Positions 48,596 through 62,318 are shown, numbered from the stretch's first letter. The stretch is DNA of 64,000 nucleotides from Dictyophora rubrovolvata (GCA_029959195.1 CP114120.1:1426001-1490000), one strand, 5' to 3'. A program made the numbers and translations. The notes: generated by a model from the sequence alone, not told the origin.

Positions 48596-50646
48596 ATGCC
48601 TGAACGTGAGGAAAAAGAAGAGCGTCAAGGATTGCTTTCTGGAGAATCATTGCTACCGGATGAACGCAAATCTGGCGAAGAAAGCCGCTTTACTTGGCCT
48701 AGGAAGGCGTTGCTTGTCGTCGCTTTCTGCACGCTTGGGTTTTTATTGGCTCTGGTCATTGGTCCTCGATGCTGGTCCAGGAATATCAAAGGGTCAAATA
48801 CCCGCAACAGTACAGCTCAAGAACACGAAGCGGATTCGCTGATGTTTAACGGAACACACAGCTTCAAACCCACTGTCCTTATGGTTTCCATTGACGGGCT
48901 ACGCGCCGACTACCTTGACCGGGGATTAACGTCTCATTTACTAGAAATAAGTAGAGTTGGATTGCGTGCTAAATGGATGAAGCCTATATTTCCCGTGAGG
49001 AATCCCCTTTAGTGTTTCACATTTTCGTAGTCGTTAATGTTTTCGTACAGACAATAACATTTCCGTTTGTATTTCAATTTTTGTAGTGTCGATGGCGTAT
49101 TCTGAATGTTATGATTTTCACACTTCAGAAATCATTGGGCTTTACTGTATGTGTCATGCAAAAACTTATCTAGATCTTCATATAATGAGGAAAACACAGG
49201 ACAGGTCTCTATGCCGAGTCGCATGCCGTCGTTGAAAATGTGAGCTAGTCTTGTGCCCCGCGATCTACTTTATAGTATATTCAACATCTCAATTAAGGTC
49301 TTTTGGGATCCAGAAACCGACGATACCTTTTTGTATTATGATCCTAAACATTCTTGGAATGCTTCTTGGTGGCATGGTGAACCGGTATGTTTTTGCGAGG
49401 TGGTCGCCAAAACTTCTTTTAACCTTTTCAATAATGCAGGTTTGGGAAACAGCACAAAGAGCCGGATTAATTACAGCTAACTTAATGTGGTCGGTTGCAA
49501 ACGTTGATAAGTTACATTCACAGACTTATGAATTACATTCTTTGACAGGCCCGGACCTCCGGTCACCCGGAATGGGGCCAGTCCCACATATTTCGTTCCT
49601 TTTGAAGTAAGTCATGCTCATTAACTTGAGTGTATTACGACAGAGACAATGTGGTTTCCTAGAATAAAGTTCCGTTGAAGAATAAATTAGAACAATTATT
49701 AGAGTGGATTGATCTGCCATTAGAAACCCGACCCCAGCTTATCTTAGGTGGGTGTTATCAATAGTTACAGACCCATAAAGATTCGTTAAAGCTCTTTAAA
49801 GCATACGAGCCCTCACTGGATCAAGCGGGACATTCTTATGGACCGCTCTCGAAACAAGTGAATGACACTTTGGTCTACATTGACACCTTCGCTCGGGACC
49901 TTCATGAAGCCCTTTCCGACAGAAACCTCTTGGAAATCATTGATATCATATTCGTTAGCGATCATGGAATGACAGATACTCGTAATGTCGAGTTTATATA
50001 TTTGGAAGACCTTATCGGGCAAGATCTCGTTGATTCCATTGAACACGAAGATGGCGAGTCAGCTTTTCTTTTTGTTTTCGATTTAAAAAATCATGTTTCA
50101 ACAGGTAGTCTAGCTATGGGTCTACGCTTTCGTCAAGACTCCGATGAACTGAAAGCCTTGGACCTTTTGAGCATCGCGGCAGCGAACATGCCTGACAAAC
50201 TTTCTGTCTACACAAGAGAAACAATGCCACAATCCTACCATTACAGTCATAATCCCCGCATTGCTCCGCTTTATATCGTCCCTCGTATCGGATTCGCCAT
50301 CACAAGCGAGAAGGAAGGTGAAGGTAGGATGTCCAAAGGAGTAAGTCACAATTATGTTTCCCGTTCTGGATCTGATTCATTTTGATCCTGACAGAATCAT
50401 GGATATGACAATTCCGAGCCGTCCATGTTTGCCGCTTTCGTATCAGACGGACCTTTTTCCACTACTATTAAGCACCGTAAAAGAGAATCTTCAGATACAA
50501 CTGGATGGGTTTCAACCGGGGAATATCACGTAATTGAAGGGTTTCAGAACCTTGAAATATACGGACTCGTCTGCAAATTACTAGGGATAGAATCATTTGC
50601 AGCCAACACAAATGGCACGAAAAGCTTTTGGGACAAATACTTTTAG
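48596..50646 (+). CDS. ENPP-type nucleotide pyrophosphatase/phosphodiesterase, membrane anchored
   Basis: Start MPEREEKEERQGLLSG at 48596. A cytoplasmic segment is followed by one signal anchor (ALLVVAFCTLGFLLALVIG), as in type II membrane ENPPs. Catalytic parts: LMVSIDGLRADYLDRG (metal Asp), KPIFP, then TITFPNHWALLTGLYAESH, where the Thr of TFPN is the expected nucleophile. Further on are NVFWDPETDD and WWHGEPVWETAQRAG, then AYEPSLDQAGHSYG and IIFVSDHGMTDT (metal Asp and His). NHGYDNSEPSMFAAF gives the late metal His. The family cleaves nucleotide phosphodiester or pyrophosphate bonds outside the cell. TITFP is encoded by a 14-nt exon (49051-49064), followed by an 18-nt exon (49129-49146) and a 40-nt exon (49200-49239). 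Confidence 0.9.
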
Positions 50647-50885
50647 GATATCATATCGCATACATTCAACACTTTGTTATTTATTTTGCTATGCATTCGC
50701 TACACTAAAAACTAATATTTACCTTCTAAAATTTGTTTTCTTAGGCAAATATTTAAACGTTCAAACACGTGGTTATCTTAGAACAATAGTATACAAATGT
50801 TATACAGTGGAAACAACACCAATTACAGTCAAGTCAAGCACAACATCTCAGAACCTGCTTTGTCCAGCTCTTTTCGCTGTTTCGC
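50647..50885. other. Convergent intergenic region
   Basis: It separates the ends of the phosphodiesterase and sirtuin genes. No other feature is seen. Confidence 0.5.
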
Positions 50886-52394
<1,509 letters not shown>

Positions 52395-52842
52395 GGTCGC
52401 AGGTCGGGAAAGGCAGCAGTGCTGTCGGTATCTAGTGTGACATGATGTCACTTGGAGTACGTGGGAAAAATGAGGATGGTCCGTGCACGGCTCCGCCAAA
52501 AAGGTATAAAACGGGATGGCCAACGGGCCTGTTTCCTTACCACTCTGGCCTTTTGGCTTAGATCAAGTGTAGTATCTGTTCTTTTTAGTTTAACCACTAA
52601 AATGGCCGCACAGCGGTCATCATTGGTTAGCCAATTTTTGCCGCCCTTGTTCTTCGACCTCTGCTCGCACGTCGGGGGAACGCGATGACCTTGCCGCTGC
52701 AGTATCGGCTTGTGTTGTCGAGGGATATCCTATGTCTTTGCTGTTGCTCATGGTCATTTCTGTTCTTTAGTAACGGAGTCCAATGGATAGCAAACTTATA
52801 GAGATATTAAGTAAATTGTATACGTGTATATATTGTGATTAT
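52395..52842. other. Intergenic region upstream of sirtuin, downstream of HTS1
   Basis: No gene is supported in about 450 bp. A 78-codon + strand ORF here has no domain and overlaps the expected promoter. Confidence 0.5.
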
Positions 52843-55032
52843 CTATAATCGAGTTTTGAGCCAAGCAATTAGTTCTTGACGTCTGACTTTCTCTCCTTGG
52901 CTATCGTTTATAATTTTGGTTCTCTGTCCGTTCGTTAGTTCCCATCGTTGCTCTTTAACAGTGACTAGTCCCGCCGCCATCTCATTCTCTCCAAGTATAA
53001 TTGCCAATGGGACTTCGTCTCTGTCAACAGCCTTGAACTGCGGATCAAGTTTGGGATTGTTCTTGAAAAGATAATCCGACTGAAAGGCAGTTAGATGCCA
53101 TGTCTGTATTTGACGATCATGGAAAAGGCTGACCTTGATACCTGCTTCCCTTAGCTCTTTGACCAGTTTGATTCGCTCAGCTAGCAGACCATCACCTGCG
53201 GACATCACATATACAACCGTTTCCTTACTTCTTCCCCCACGTTCCACCCACTTAGGCCATAATATCGCGAAAACGCGATCAACACCGATACTAATTCCCA
53301 CACAAGGCATCCCCGGGGCCTTCTTACCAGCTTTAGCGTCACCGGCAGCAGCAGATGTGAATAATTGAACGAGATTATCATATCGTCCGCCCGCAGCAAT
53401 CGATCCAACGCCAACTGTGGATTCGTCAACTTCAGGTTCGCCCTCTTCGTCTACCTCCTGCTTTCGGGGAGGAGGTTTTGACTTCGAGGCTGCTGGCGGC
53501 GCCGAAGAGACTGGTGGATTTGCTTTAAACTGCGGGGGCGCGGATGCCTCTACGATTGCTTCATAAATAATCCCAGTATAGTAATCAAGACCTCGTGCTA
53601 GCGACAAGTCAAACGAAATCTTCTCCAATATTAATAAGAATATCAACGGACAACGGAATTCGATGACATACATATTTGTTTACTTGATATGCATCGAGGA
53701 GACGGAAGAGAGTAGCCATATCAGCAAGCCCTTCCTTCGAGTTACTATTACTCGTGAGGGCTGAATCCGCTTCCAGGATTTTCAACAATTCAGGTCCTCC
53801 TAGATATTATCGTCAGTATTCAGTTATGACGTTTTTCAAAGAGAAAAAAGAAGAAAAACCTTTTAGTTTTACGTATTCGCCAATTTTGTCCGCAACTGCA
53901 GGATCGAGTCCCTTCTCTTCTATCATCTCCTTCCGGACCTCTTCCCACGGAAGCTACAAGTCTGTGATTAACCCATACATGACAAACAGGAGCATCATAA
54001 CAAGTACCTTGTCCAACTTATCCACAGCAGAAGATATCGATCGGATTTTTTCGTCGGGCACGCCGCAGACTTGAAATAGCCCGTCTAATATTTTTCTATT
54101 GTTAAGCTATTGTCGTCAGTAACAGCACGGATACAAAAAAATTTCACAAAACCTTGATTGTAAATTCACCAACATCTAGTCGAGTGAAGATTGTTGTGAC
54201 TAGGGAGAGTATTTCCGCATCGGGTACCATGGAATCCCAAATACCCGTGATGTCAAAGTCCTATATGCTGTAAATCTAACGTCTTCCGTTTCATTGTCAA
54301 GGAGAATAAATGCGCACAGCTTGAGAGAACTCTCGCATCCGACCTTTTGATACGACAGGGTTGTCTCGTCGATAAACTTTTCCAAACTGAAATAGTTTGG
54401 ACGATGATGAAGCAGCCGATGGTAGGGAGGAAGCCAAGTAGCGAGCAAGAGGTACCTATACACTTTCATGAAAATTCATGAGAATTACCAGGAACGCGTA
54501 CTGTATGATCATATCGAAGAGCAAGCTGTTCGCCTCCTTGATCAGCAAGATCGAAGATAAGTTTGGCATCCTCTCCATATTTTCCAGAAAGAATATCTTT
54601 TCGTTCGAAAACAGGCGTATCCAAGCCTGTTCCACCATACAAAGTAAATACATCGCGAATGGTCGACTCAATGTAGGATCGACAAGCAGTCTCGGCAGGC
54701 CCAAAGTCTCGTGTTCCCTTCGCTGTCTTTAGGAGTAGTCTTTCTTTCTTTTTGGCATCAATTTTATCTTTATCTTTCGCAGCAGCAGTAAATTGTCCTA
54801 ATTGTTTCTTCAGCTCGCCGAGCTTTTTGTGAGCTTCATTCACGAGAGACTGCTCGGCATTTTGCTCCCGCAAGTTTTTCAAGAGGATCGATTGCTCGGA
54901 AATGGCTTGATTGAGACTCCCCAACTCGAATCCTGACATAATGGTCGAGTAGGTTATGCGATTAATGAATAATCTAGAGGAAGAAGATAAATGAGCTCCG
55001 TGAGACGGGACACGTAGAAATCCAATGCGCAT
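52843..55032 (-). CDS. HTS1: Histidyl-tRNA synthetase, cytosolic and mitochondrial
   Basis: Two in-frame ATGs occur: at 55032, giving a basic, Ser-rich leader ([12 protein letters not shown], then [11 protein letters not shown]), and at 54939 ([11 protein letters not shown]). As in yeast HTS1, the longer form would be mitochondrial and the shorter cytosolic. After a coiled-coil WHEP-like N terminus ([20 protein letters not shown]) come [23 protein letters not shown] (motif 1 region), [32 protein letters not shown] (motif 2), [18 protein letters not shown] (motif 3 region), VGISIGVDR and the anticodon-binding domain ending [10 protein letters not shown] Pro/Lys/Glu-rich insert of about 40 residues sits between DYYTG and GGRYDN, as in other fungal HisRS. 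The gene has several short introns. Confidence 0.94.
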
Positions 55033-55107
55033 CCAAAAATGTGACTCATTTTGAGAGCTGACTAAGCTCAGCTCCACCCACTTTACACAGTAACAAGCCT
55101 CAAAAAC

Positions 55108-57142
55108 ATGAAATTTACGGAACCCAAACAAGGAGCCTCACTCTTACTTTCCTTTCATTTGCATAAGAAGTACGCTGTCATCGTAGGGTCCGGAAAACTA
55201 GCCGCAAATAGAGCTTTCGTGTGTCTAGAGGCCGATGCTCAGGTTATCGTCCTTGGCAAAGGGCTTGAGAACGCCTGTGAGGAGATCAGATGGCGTGCTG
55301 AACGAAACGAAATTCAATGGAGGGAAATTGAGGAAGAAGCTAACAAGTGGAACAGTACCCATTCTCCTCCCGTCGATAACATTGACGAGGCTGCGCTACT
55401 TTCTGTCCTCTCATCCGTGTCCCCCGTTTGTTTCCTATGTATCACGGATACCATGATATCCTCAGCGAATTGTGCTTCTTTTCCCAGAAGTAGAGATTCT
55501 GCGGCCAAATTGTACGAACTTGCCAGTACCATTCACAATATACCGACAAACACAACAGACATCGCAGATTTATGCGACTTTTCTTTCTCATCTACTTATC
55601 GTTTCCGAAGTGCCATCAATAATGAACCCACTGCGTTACAGGTTGATTGAAACGCGTGTTTACTTGGCTTTCTTTCACTCATTAACTGGCTTCTCTAGAT
55701 CGGTGTCGTCACTAACTCCAAGGGCTGTCGCTTGAGTTCTCGCATAAACCGTGAAATAGTCGCCCGACTACCCAAGGGAATAGGAGATGCCGTTGATAAC
55801 ATTGGTAAACTACGAGATAAAGCTAGGACCGACGACTCAGAAATAGAGAACCAAATTCCAAGTCAGACACTGCACTCATCTGGCGCGCTGCAGAACAAAC
55901 AGTTTGACGATGTCGATTTACCCAGCACACCTAATGAGCCAGTTCCCCACTATGTCATGAACTCGGATGACAAAAATGATACGTTGTTCAGTCGAAGGCA
56001 GGGTCGGATACGTTGGGTCGCCCAGATGAGTGAGTTCTGGCCTCTTGATTCACTCGCAAGTCTCAAGGAGGAAGAATTCCATGCGATACTCAACGGTGAT
56101 GTTACCCCATCGTCTCGAAGGTTTGCAAGGATATCTGGTTCTACGATCCCAGTAGCTCCGACACTTCATGTCATGCCACCCCTGGCTCCTCCCTCTTCTT
56201 CAGGTCGAATTTTCTTGGTAGGCTCTGGGCCGGGTCATCCTATGTTGTTAACACTGGCCGCGTCAAAAATCCTTCAATCGGCAGATCTCGTACTAAGTGA
56301 TAAATTGGTTCCAGAAGCAGTCCTGGATACCATTCCTAAGAGTAAGTGATATTTTATGAGTAGCCATCACCGTCCTGATCTTTGAGACATAGCTGTTGAG
56401 CTGCGAATTGCTCGTAAATTTCCTGGAAATGCCGATCAGGCTCAAGAAGAGTTAATGCTGGCCGGATTAGAAGCAGCAAAACAAGGGAAAGTAGTTGTAC
56501 GGGTGAGCGATTCACTTCTTTTTTTTACGAATTATCATCATATTCACGTATAAGAAAAACCAGTTGAAACAGGGAGATCCAATGCTGTATGCACGCGTTT
56601 CTTCGGAAATCGAATATTTTACCGCCAACGGCTTCCCACCTGCGGTCATACCTGGATTGAGCTCAGCATTTGCAGCGCCGCTGTCAGCCAACATAGCAGT
56701 AACCGCTCGAGGTGTAGCAGACAGCGTTGTGATATGTACTGGCGTTGGTAAAGCAGGTGCGGCGGGGCGCATACCGCGTTATGACCGTGGAACGACGGTT
56801 CTTGTTCTCATGGGCGTCGCAAAATTAGCGGAAATTGTTCGTGTGATGACCGAAGATGAAGATTATCCTGGCCATCTGCCCATGTGTATCATTGAACGAG
56901 CTACGATGGCAGATCAACGAATCATCTCGTCTACTTTGAATGATATCGTGAATGCCATGTCATCTCCGAGGATAGGTCCACAAAGGCCTCCTGGGATGAT
57001 GGTTATTGGGTGGACATGTCTTGGTTTTGTAGACGGCCTGTCCGGCGATGCCGAACCCAATATGGAGCATGTAACTTCTTGGTTAAAGGGGGAGCCTTTT
57101 ATGATCAAGGAGGGACGTGATAAATCATGGGAGAATATGTAA
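55108..57142 (+). CDS. MET1: Fused MET8-MET1: precorrin-2 dehydrogenase domain plus uroporphyrinogen-III methyltransferase
   Basis: Four exons (55108-55641, 55699-56341, 56393-56502, 56564-57142) sum to 622 codons in frame. The first about 250 residues form a Rossmann domain (KKYAVIVGSGKLAANRAFVC, then IGVVTNSKGCRLSSRINREI), like the dehydrogenase of Met8 and bacterial CysG. The C-terminal half is the S-adenosylmethionine-dependent methyltransferase with GRIFLVGSGPGHPMLLTLAA, ADLVLSDKLVP, RLKQGDPMLYAR and PGLSSAFAAPLSANI. Together they would methylate uroporphyrinogen III and oxidise precorrin-2 on the way to sirohaem, the cofactor of sulfite and nitrite reductases. The ATG is 75 bp from the upstream start codon of HTS1, so the two genes share a promoter. 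Whether the dehydrogenase domain also chelates iron cannot be judged. Confidence 0.9.
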
Positions 57143-57235
57143 TATGAGTGAGCAGCAACCAAAACTTGTCTCTAATAAACAAAGATCTCAGATCGCCTAG
57201 CTTCTTGCGAGCTTTTCGAGGCCTTTGAAGTCTCA

Positions 57236-58379
57236 TTACGGGCCAGATTGCTCAACTTTGTCAACACGATCTTCTTCCTTTGAGACGAACGGCTCCACCA
57301 TAAATCGATCCGCCCATGAGATGAAGCTGTCTGCACAGCGTTTCCGGGCCCAGGCTGAAACAAAATTAGTGAAAACACAAAAGACTCGATTAGTATTTAG
57401 GATCATGCCATTTTCCATAGACCCTCGCAAAGCAAATCCGTGACGGACACCAGAGAAAAGCTCATAAAGATAACAAGCATGCGCCTCTTTCAGAATTTCT
57501 TCAGATCGGTGACGAGCTTCTGAGGTAAATGTGTTGTCTGTTTCTAATTCAAAAATATAAGAATTCCCATTTTGAAAGACCAGAGTTATCCCGCCCACCG
57601 GCACATGATATCAGCAGTGGTTCTATCATGTAAAGTCGGAGGTGAAGCGCAATACATATACCCTGGGAAGAGAAGACGTACGTTTGATATCCCGGAAATC
57701 ATCTTCTTCAACAAAGGCTGGATGTGCTATAGCGCCAGCAGCGACATTATCAGATTTGCACAGATCCAAAACGAAGGGCGCTCCAAAACAGTACCCTTTC
57801 AACTTATGTCTTAGACCGCATGCCTACCTTGCATACTTGAGAAAAAGGGCGTACCAACAGCACCTATCTTTGAGTTGATATCCTCTGAATAGATTTGAAT
57901 TCGGTGACACTCGCTAAACTTAAGCTAGTTTTCTTACCAAGTTCCTTCAAAACACCAGTTACCCACAAAGGACAGTCTCTCTTTGCTCTTGCGAATGCTG
58001 CCTGAATCCAGGACGCTTGATCGAAACCTTTAAGTAGCTTCGCTGTCTGAACAGGGCACCCTTCGAAATAATCGGGAGATAGAACCAGGTAGCCTAAGCA
58101 ATGTACAAGGATTCAACGCTTCAGCCGCGATTGACACTGTAAGTAGAGTTGCCGCACTATACCTTTTGATGCAAAGTAGTCCATTAGCAGTTGGTTATTG
58201 ATGTGAAATGGACCATGAACATCCGAAAAAAACAAAAGTATGCGGTTGCTCAAAGCGGGCGGTGAAGCGACATAGGTCTGCAAACCACCAACATTCTTGA
58301 CTACACCTTGAGCTTTGCCTACTCGGCGAGTACCTTCGTCGCAGCAATCGTCCCCGGGCTCTTGAGCTAGACGTATCAT
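57236..58379 (-). CDS. Dienelactone hydrolase family protein
   Basis: Start MIRLAQEPGDDCCDEGTRRV at 58379. Spliced sequence reads VGGLQTYVASPP, ILLFFSDVHGPFHINNQLLM, GYLVLSPDYFEGCPVQ and INSKIGAVGYCFGAPFVLDL, where Cys in GYCFGA is the expected nucleophile. Then come AHPAFVEEDDFRDI, QPLLISCAETDNTFTSE (acid residue) and LFSGVRHGFALRG (His). The end FISWADRFMVEPF runs into a charged tail with stop at 57236. The fold is alpha/beta hydrolase; substrates of fungal members are mostly unknown. A 54-nt segment at 57355-57408 has a GC donor, a branch-like CTAAT and CAG acceptor. It lies exactly where the family has no residues, yet it also reads through without a stop. Confidence 0.87.
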
Positions 58380-58695
58380 TATCAGAGGATATTTGGAACC
58401 CCCTGCGGAAATAAGATAATCTTTACTAAACAGTCTAGTATTTCATCATGACGGAGTTGTGACGTCCGAGTCCGATGAGCCGGATAACTTCCTTGATCCA
58501 AATCTTGTCTCAGAGGTAAGCGCAGAAGAAATAATACTTCCAAGTTATAGTCGTTGTCTGTGGGATCCCCATGATTGCGGATGGAACAGTCAAGCTGGCT
58601 CAGATTATGTGATGGGAATATATGTATGTTTTTAGGCACCCGGCCGTGGGGCTAGTGAGGGGTAGAGTAGACAGCAGTGAGCAAGCGTTCTTGTT
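58380..58695. other. Divergent intergenic region between two hydrolase genes
   Basis: About 316 bp separate the start codons. No gene is supported. Confidence 0.5.
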
Positions 58696-59885
58696 ATGGG
58701 CGAAACCGACCATCCACCCTGCTACTGCACTTGCGCATATAAAGAGGCGAACGGCGACAAGGTCGAGTTGGACGTTTATCTTCCTCCGGAGGGGACACTT
58801 AAAGTGGGTCTCTCAACAGAGCCACAACTCCGTCCTGCTATCGTGTACTTCCATGGCGGTGGATTGTTCGTTGGTGAGAAGGACGCATGGTTTCCGTATT
58901 GGATTTACAGTAAGCGTACTAGTAGTTGACTGTCGCAAAGGGCTCGCTCCAAGTCATTACAGATAGAGCCATGGATTTCGGATATGTCTTTATCACCGCT
59001 AATTATCGACTACTTCTCCCATGCACTGCTCATGACATAGTTGACGACATTAAGGATCTTTTTACTTTTATACGCGACGACATCAACAAAGTCATCCAAT
59101 CTCATGGCCGCAATGAAGGTGTCGACTCTGACAAGCTCGTTGCCGCTGGTAGCAGCGCAGGATGCACTTGTGTTTATCTCTCTGCTATACATGCCAACCC
59201 GAAACCAAAAGCTATTCTTTCTGTATATGGAATGGGTGGAGACTTTATGGTGAGATGTTACTTCTACAAGTGGCCCAACGCTCGTTCTCTAATGATTGTG
59301 ATCACCTAGAGACATCACTATCTATCCCCCACAAGCGGCTCTGTGTATCCCAACCGAGAAAGAATCGAAGCGAAAGATTATCCAGAGTTTGTTTACCCTA
59401 AATCCAAAGAACTAAAACCTATCAGTGCTTCCACTCCAACCTATCATGGTGACGATTATTATATACCCGGATTTCCAAGCAACCCACGAATGCTCGTCAT
59501 GAGAATCTATCTCCAAGATGGAAATTTTCTCGATTATTATACCGGTCAGCATTCTCCTTCGCTAAGCGAAAACCTTCGGGCCCACTTGGATCCGAAAACC
59601 CCCCCTGACTGGACGACCATTATGCCACAAAAACATCTCGGGCTATTTCCACAACTCAACATAGCTGAATTCCCGCCTTCATTCTTTATACACGGAATGG
59701 CAGATATTCTTGTTGACTTTTCTGAGTCGCAAACCCTTTTCGACTTACTTGTCTCTCGAGGAACCCCCGCAGTGTTAAAAGCCTGTGAAGGAGAGGAGCA
59801 CTCGTTTGACTATGCTGACACGGCGGAAGGAAAGTGGGGTGCTGTTTTTAATGAAGCCTTCGCCTTTGTAGCAAAGCATGTATAA
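58696..59885 (+). CDS. Alpha/beta hydrolase, HGGG esterase/lipase type
   Basis: Three exons (58696-58909, 58963-59249, 59310-59885) sum to 359 codons in frame. The oxyanion motif is AIVYFHGGGLFVGEKDAW. Next is the typical ITANYRLLLPCTAHDIVDDI and the nucleophile elbow VAAGSSAGC (Ser in GSSAG). The acid is in FIHGMADILVD and the His in EGEEHSFDYAD. It is of normal length and intact (MGETDHPPC start). No signal peptide is seen, so it is probably intracellular. The substrate is unknown. It is divergently paired with a dienelactone hydrolase. Confidence 0.88.
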
Positions 59886-59987
59886 TATCATCTCTAGACG
59901 ATATGTATCACTTCACTCCGATGAATGAGAATCCTCACGAAATACAAATGCTTTAGAATAAAATAAGTGGTTTATGAGACTACTAAA

Positions 59988-61681
59988 CTACATTAATTTC
60001 CCTGCAATGCCGTTTTGCCCACTCTTTTTAAGTGCTCTACCAGTTGCGAATAAGACTTGGTCCAGAATCGACGCAATCGTCAAGACCCCTCCAACAATGG
60101 CGCACGTTCTGAAATGGATGATTAGCGATGGATATTCTGGTTTTCCTTGGCACTCACGAAGTCAAGAAGTGAGCAAACGATTGACGGGTTTCAGAATGAA
60201 TAATGAGAATCGGTGATATCTCAACGTTGAAGAAAGTGCCTTGGTGGAACTCTTGGATAAGTATACATGGATGTTTGAAATGTGTCGACTTACCTGGCAT
60301 GCCAGCAACCCCATGACTTAGATGTACACCTTGGCCAGTGCTCCCTTGTGAGCCCTCAGAAAGATCTCGTTCGAAATGTGTGACACTATATTGGTGAACT
60401 TTGACCTAAGAATAAAACGCGTTAAGAAGAAAGATCGAAGACGTATAAACCACCAACATACAATACGTCCATCCAGAGAGCGGAATTGAGTAGAGACTAC
60501 TTTTAAAAAGTACTGGAACATATACTGTGTTTTGGGAGCCTGAAAAGGGAATAAGGAAAAAGAGAAATGCACAGATAATGAGAAGGATATACCGAAGCAA
60601 CAACGCCAACAAGAGGATCTCCTTCTATATTTAGCCGTTTTTTTAATTCGGCACTAATATCCTTCTTTCTAATGTCGTACTCATCGTCACTTTCAAACTC
60701 AATGGTATGAATGGTGTGTCCAAAGTTATGATGTTGACCATTCGTGTCTTTTAAGTAAGGCACCAAGTCGTGGACTTGCATTGAATGCGATTGGAATGAA
60801 CGTCCAGGGGTCAAGTAGATGTTACCAACAACTTTGTTCACTCGAATACGACCCGCGATATTGCACCCTTCAGCTGCTTGGTCCCTAATTTTGTCCGACC
60901 ATCCTTCGGCTACACACTGGTGATTTTACATAGTTGAGCAAAACACGTCAAAATCAACAGGAAAAGCAACGATTGACCTGCTCCACAGCATCTGGATTAC
61001 TAAAACTCCAGCCGCGGTTAACGTATGCTTGACGAACTTCTTCACAGGTATTGCAACATCCGGTGGCGGGAACGATACCGCCGTAGCATGAACCACAATA
61101 ATTGGGATCCCTATTGGCCACGGCCTTGTCTAGATCAGAACCCAGCTGGGCAGTGGTGTCTCCGACAATATTGCCTTGAGGGTCCAGCCTTGTCTTCATA
61201 ACATTATGAGTTATGTCTCGCTGCTGTTCTCCTGAGATGTCTACAACGTCCAGGCTAAGTACTGTGAGGAAAATCAAAATGCAACAATTGAATATCGGAG
61301 GAGTTATTGGTCAATAAGGAGGCGACGAACGGTAGCATGGAACGTGAGGAAATGTAACGTTCATATGTACTGTTAGCTTTTCACCTCGCGACTTGTCCAC
61401 AACGATGGACGTGTCTAGATGTACCCGACGATAGTCGAAGAATTCGATGGTCATGAAAGTGAGGATTATGGCTGCCGACAGCAAGGTAACTATTTCATCT
61501 TTTAGGACATGATCAAATGCATTTTCCTAATAATTACTTACGGAAGGCCCCAGTTCGAGTTTTAATTTTGACATCCTCGGATGTCTAAGGAAAGGCAGTC
61601 AATACAAAAAGGAAAATAAAGCTAACAAGCTCCCACTTTGCCAAAGGCATCAACGCCCTTGAAAGACAGACCTTTCGCCAT
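59988..61681 (-). CDS. ERV46: COPII vesicle cargo receptor Erv46 (ERGIC3 family)
   Basis: Start MAKGLSFKGVDAFGK at 61681. It continues TSEDVKIKTRTGAF, a first membrane span (LTLLSAAIILTFMTIEFFDY) and the lumenal domain: TSIVVDKSRGEKLTVHMNVT, then LSLDVVDISGEQQRDITHNV. A Cys-rich block (NYCGSCYGG..., ATGCCNTCEEVRQAY) and NKVVGNIYLTPGRSFQSHS follow. Next come QYFLKVVSTQF and VHQYSVTHFERDLSEGSQGS, then ISPILVIHSETRQSFAHFL, a second span (AIVGGVLTIASILDQVLF) and GIAGKLM at the end. It cycles between ER and Golgi with Erv41. The gene has many short introns. Confidence 0.93.
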
Positions 61682-61875
61682 CGAAGCAAGGAAGGGGGAG
61701 GTTGAGATAGCGAGGTTTAAATAAACTCGGATACTTGTAAATGGTATACGTGGAAGGTGCGCAACAACATACTCCGGGGAGTTTCCGGAGGTCTGGGCGT
61801 CACATGCACCGCACCACGAGTCGCGGTAAACAAAATAGTGTATATATTAACTCGCTGACTTTTTCTTATTGGCAA

Positions 61876-62260
61876 ATGTCCTATTTCTCGAAATCAGAAC
61901 TGACTAGAGCTTTATCCGAGGTGAAATACGGCATAATCGCCTATCGCGTTTTGGAAGACTTGTGCGATGCTCATCAGGCCGTATCTGAAGTCGAGTTGCT
62001 GGAGAAACGACAGATCGAAGTCAAACTCACAGCTCGGGGTTATGAAGTGGGTTATTTGGGAGAATATTATTTTATTTTATTTTTCGGTCGCTGATTTTTG
62101 GAAACTACAGATAGAAGAAGGCCATCAGGACGATGAGCCACGGATTTATGAAACACTGGAAAATCTTTTGTGGAGTGTAAGCCCGAGCTACAGAGAACGT
62201 CATCAGGCAGAAATAATTGCTCGACTGTCACACCACGAATACTTTGACGAATGCATATGA
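61876..62260 (+). CDS. Small protein of unknown function
   Basis: Two exons (61876-62046, 62111-62260) give 106 residues starting MSYFSKSELTRALSEVKYGI and ending HHEYFDECI. It is charged and probably helical. No family is recognised. The start codon is 194 bp from that of ERV46 on the other strand. The intron (GTGGGT..CAG, 64 nt) joins ARGYE to IEEGHQDDEPRIYE. Confidence 0.5.
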
Positions 62261-62318
62261 CGAAATACGAGCCGCGCACTTCTTCGGACTCTTGTATGAT
62301 GCATGCAGCATACCAGTG

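Noticed and set aside
58926-59309. ORF reading across the second exon of the esterase
   Set aside because: It includes intron sequence at both ends; the spliced version gives the conserved family order.
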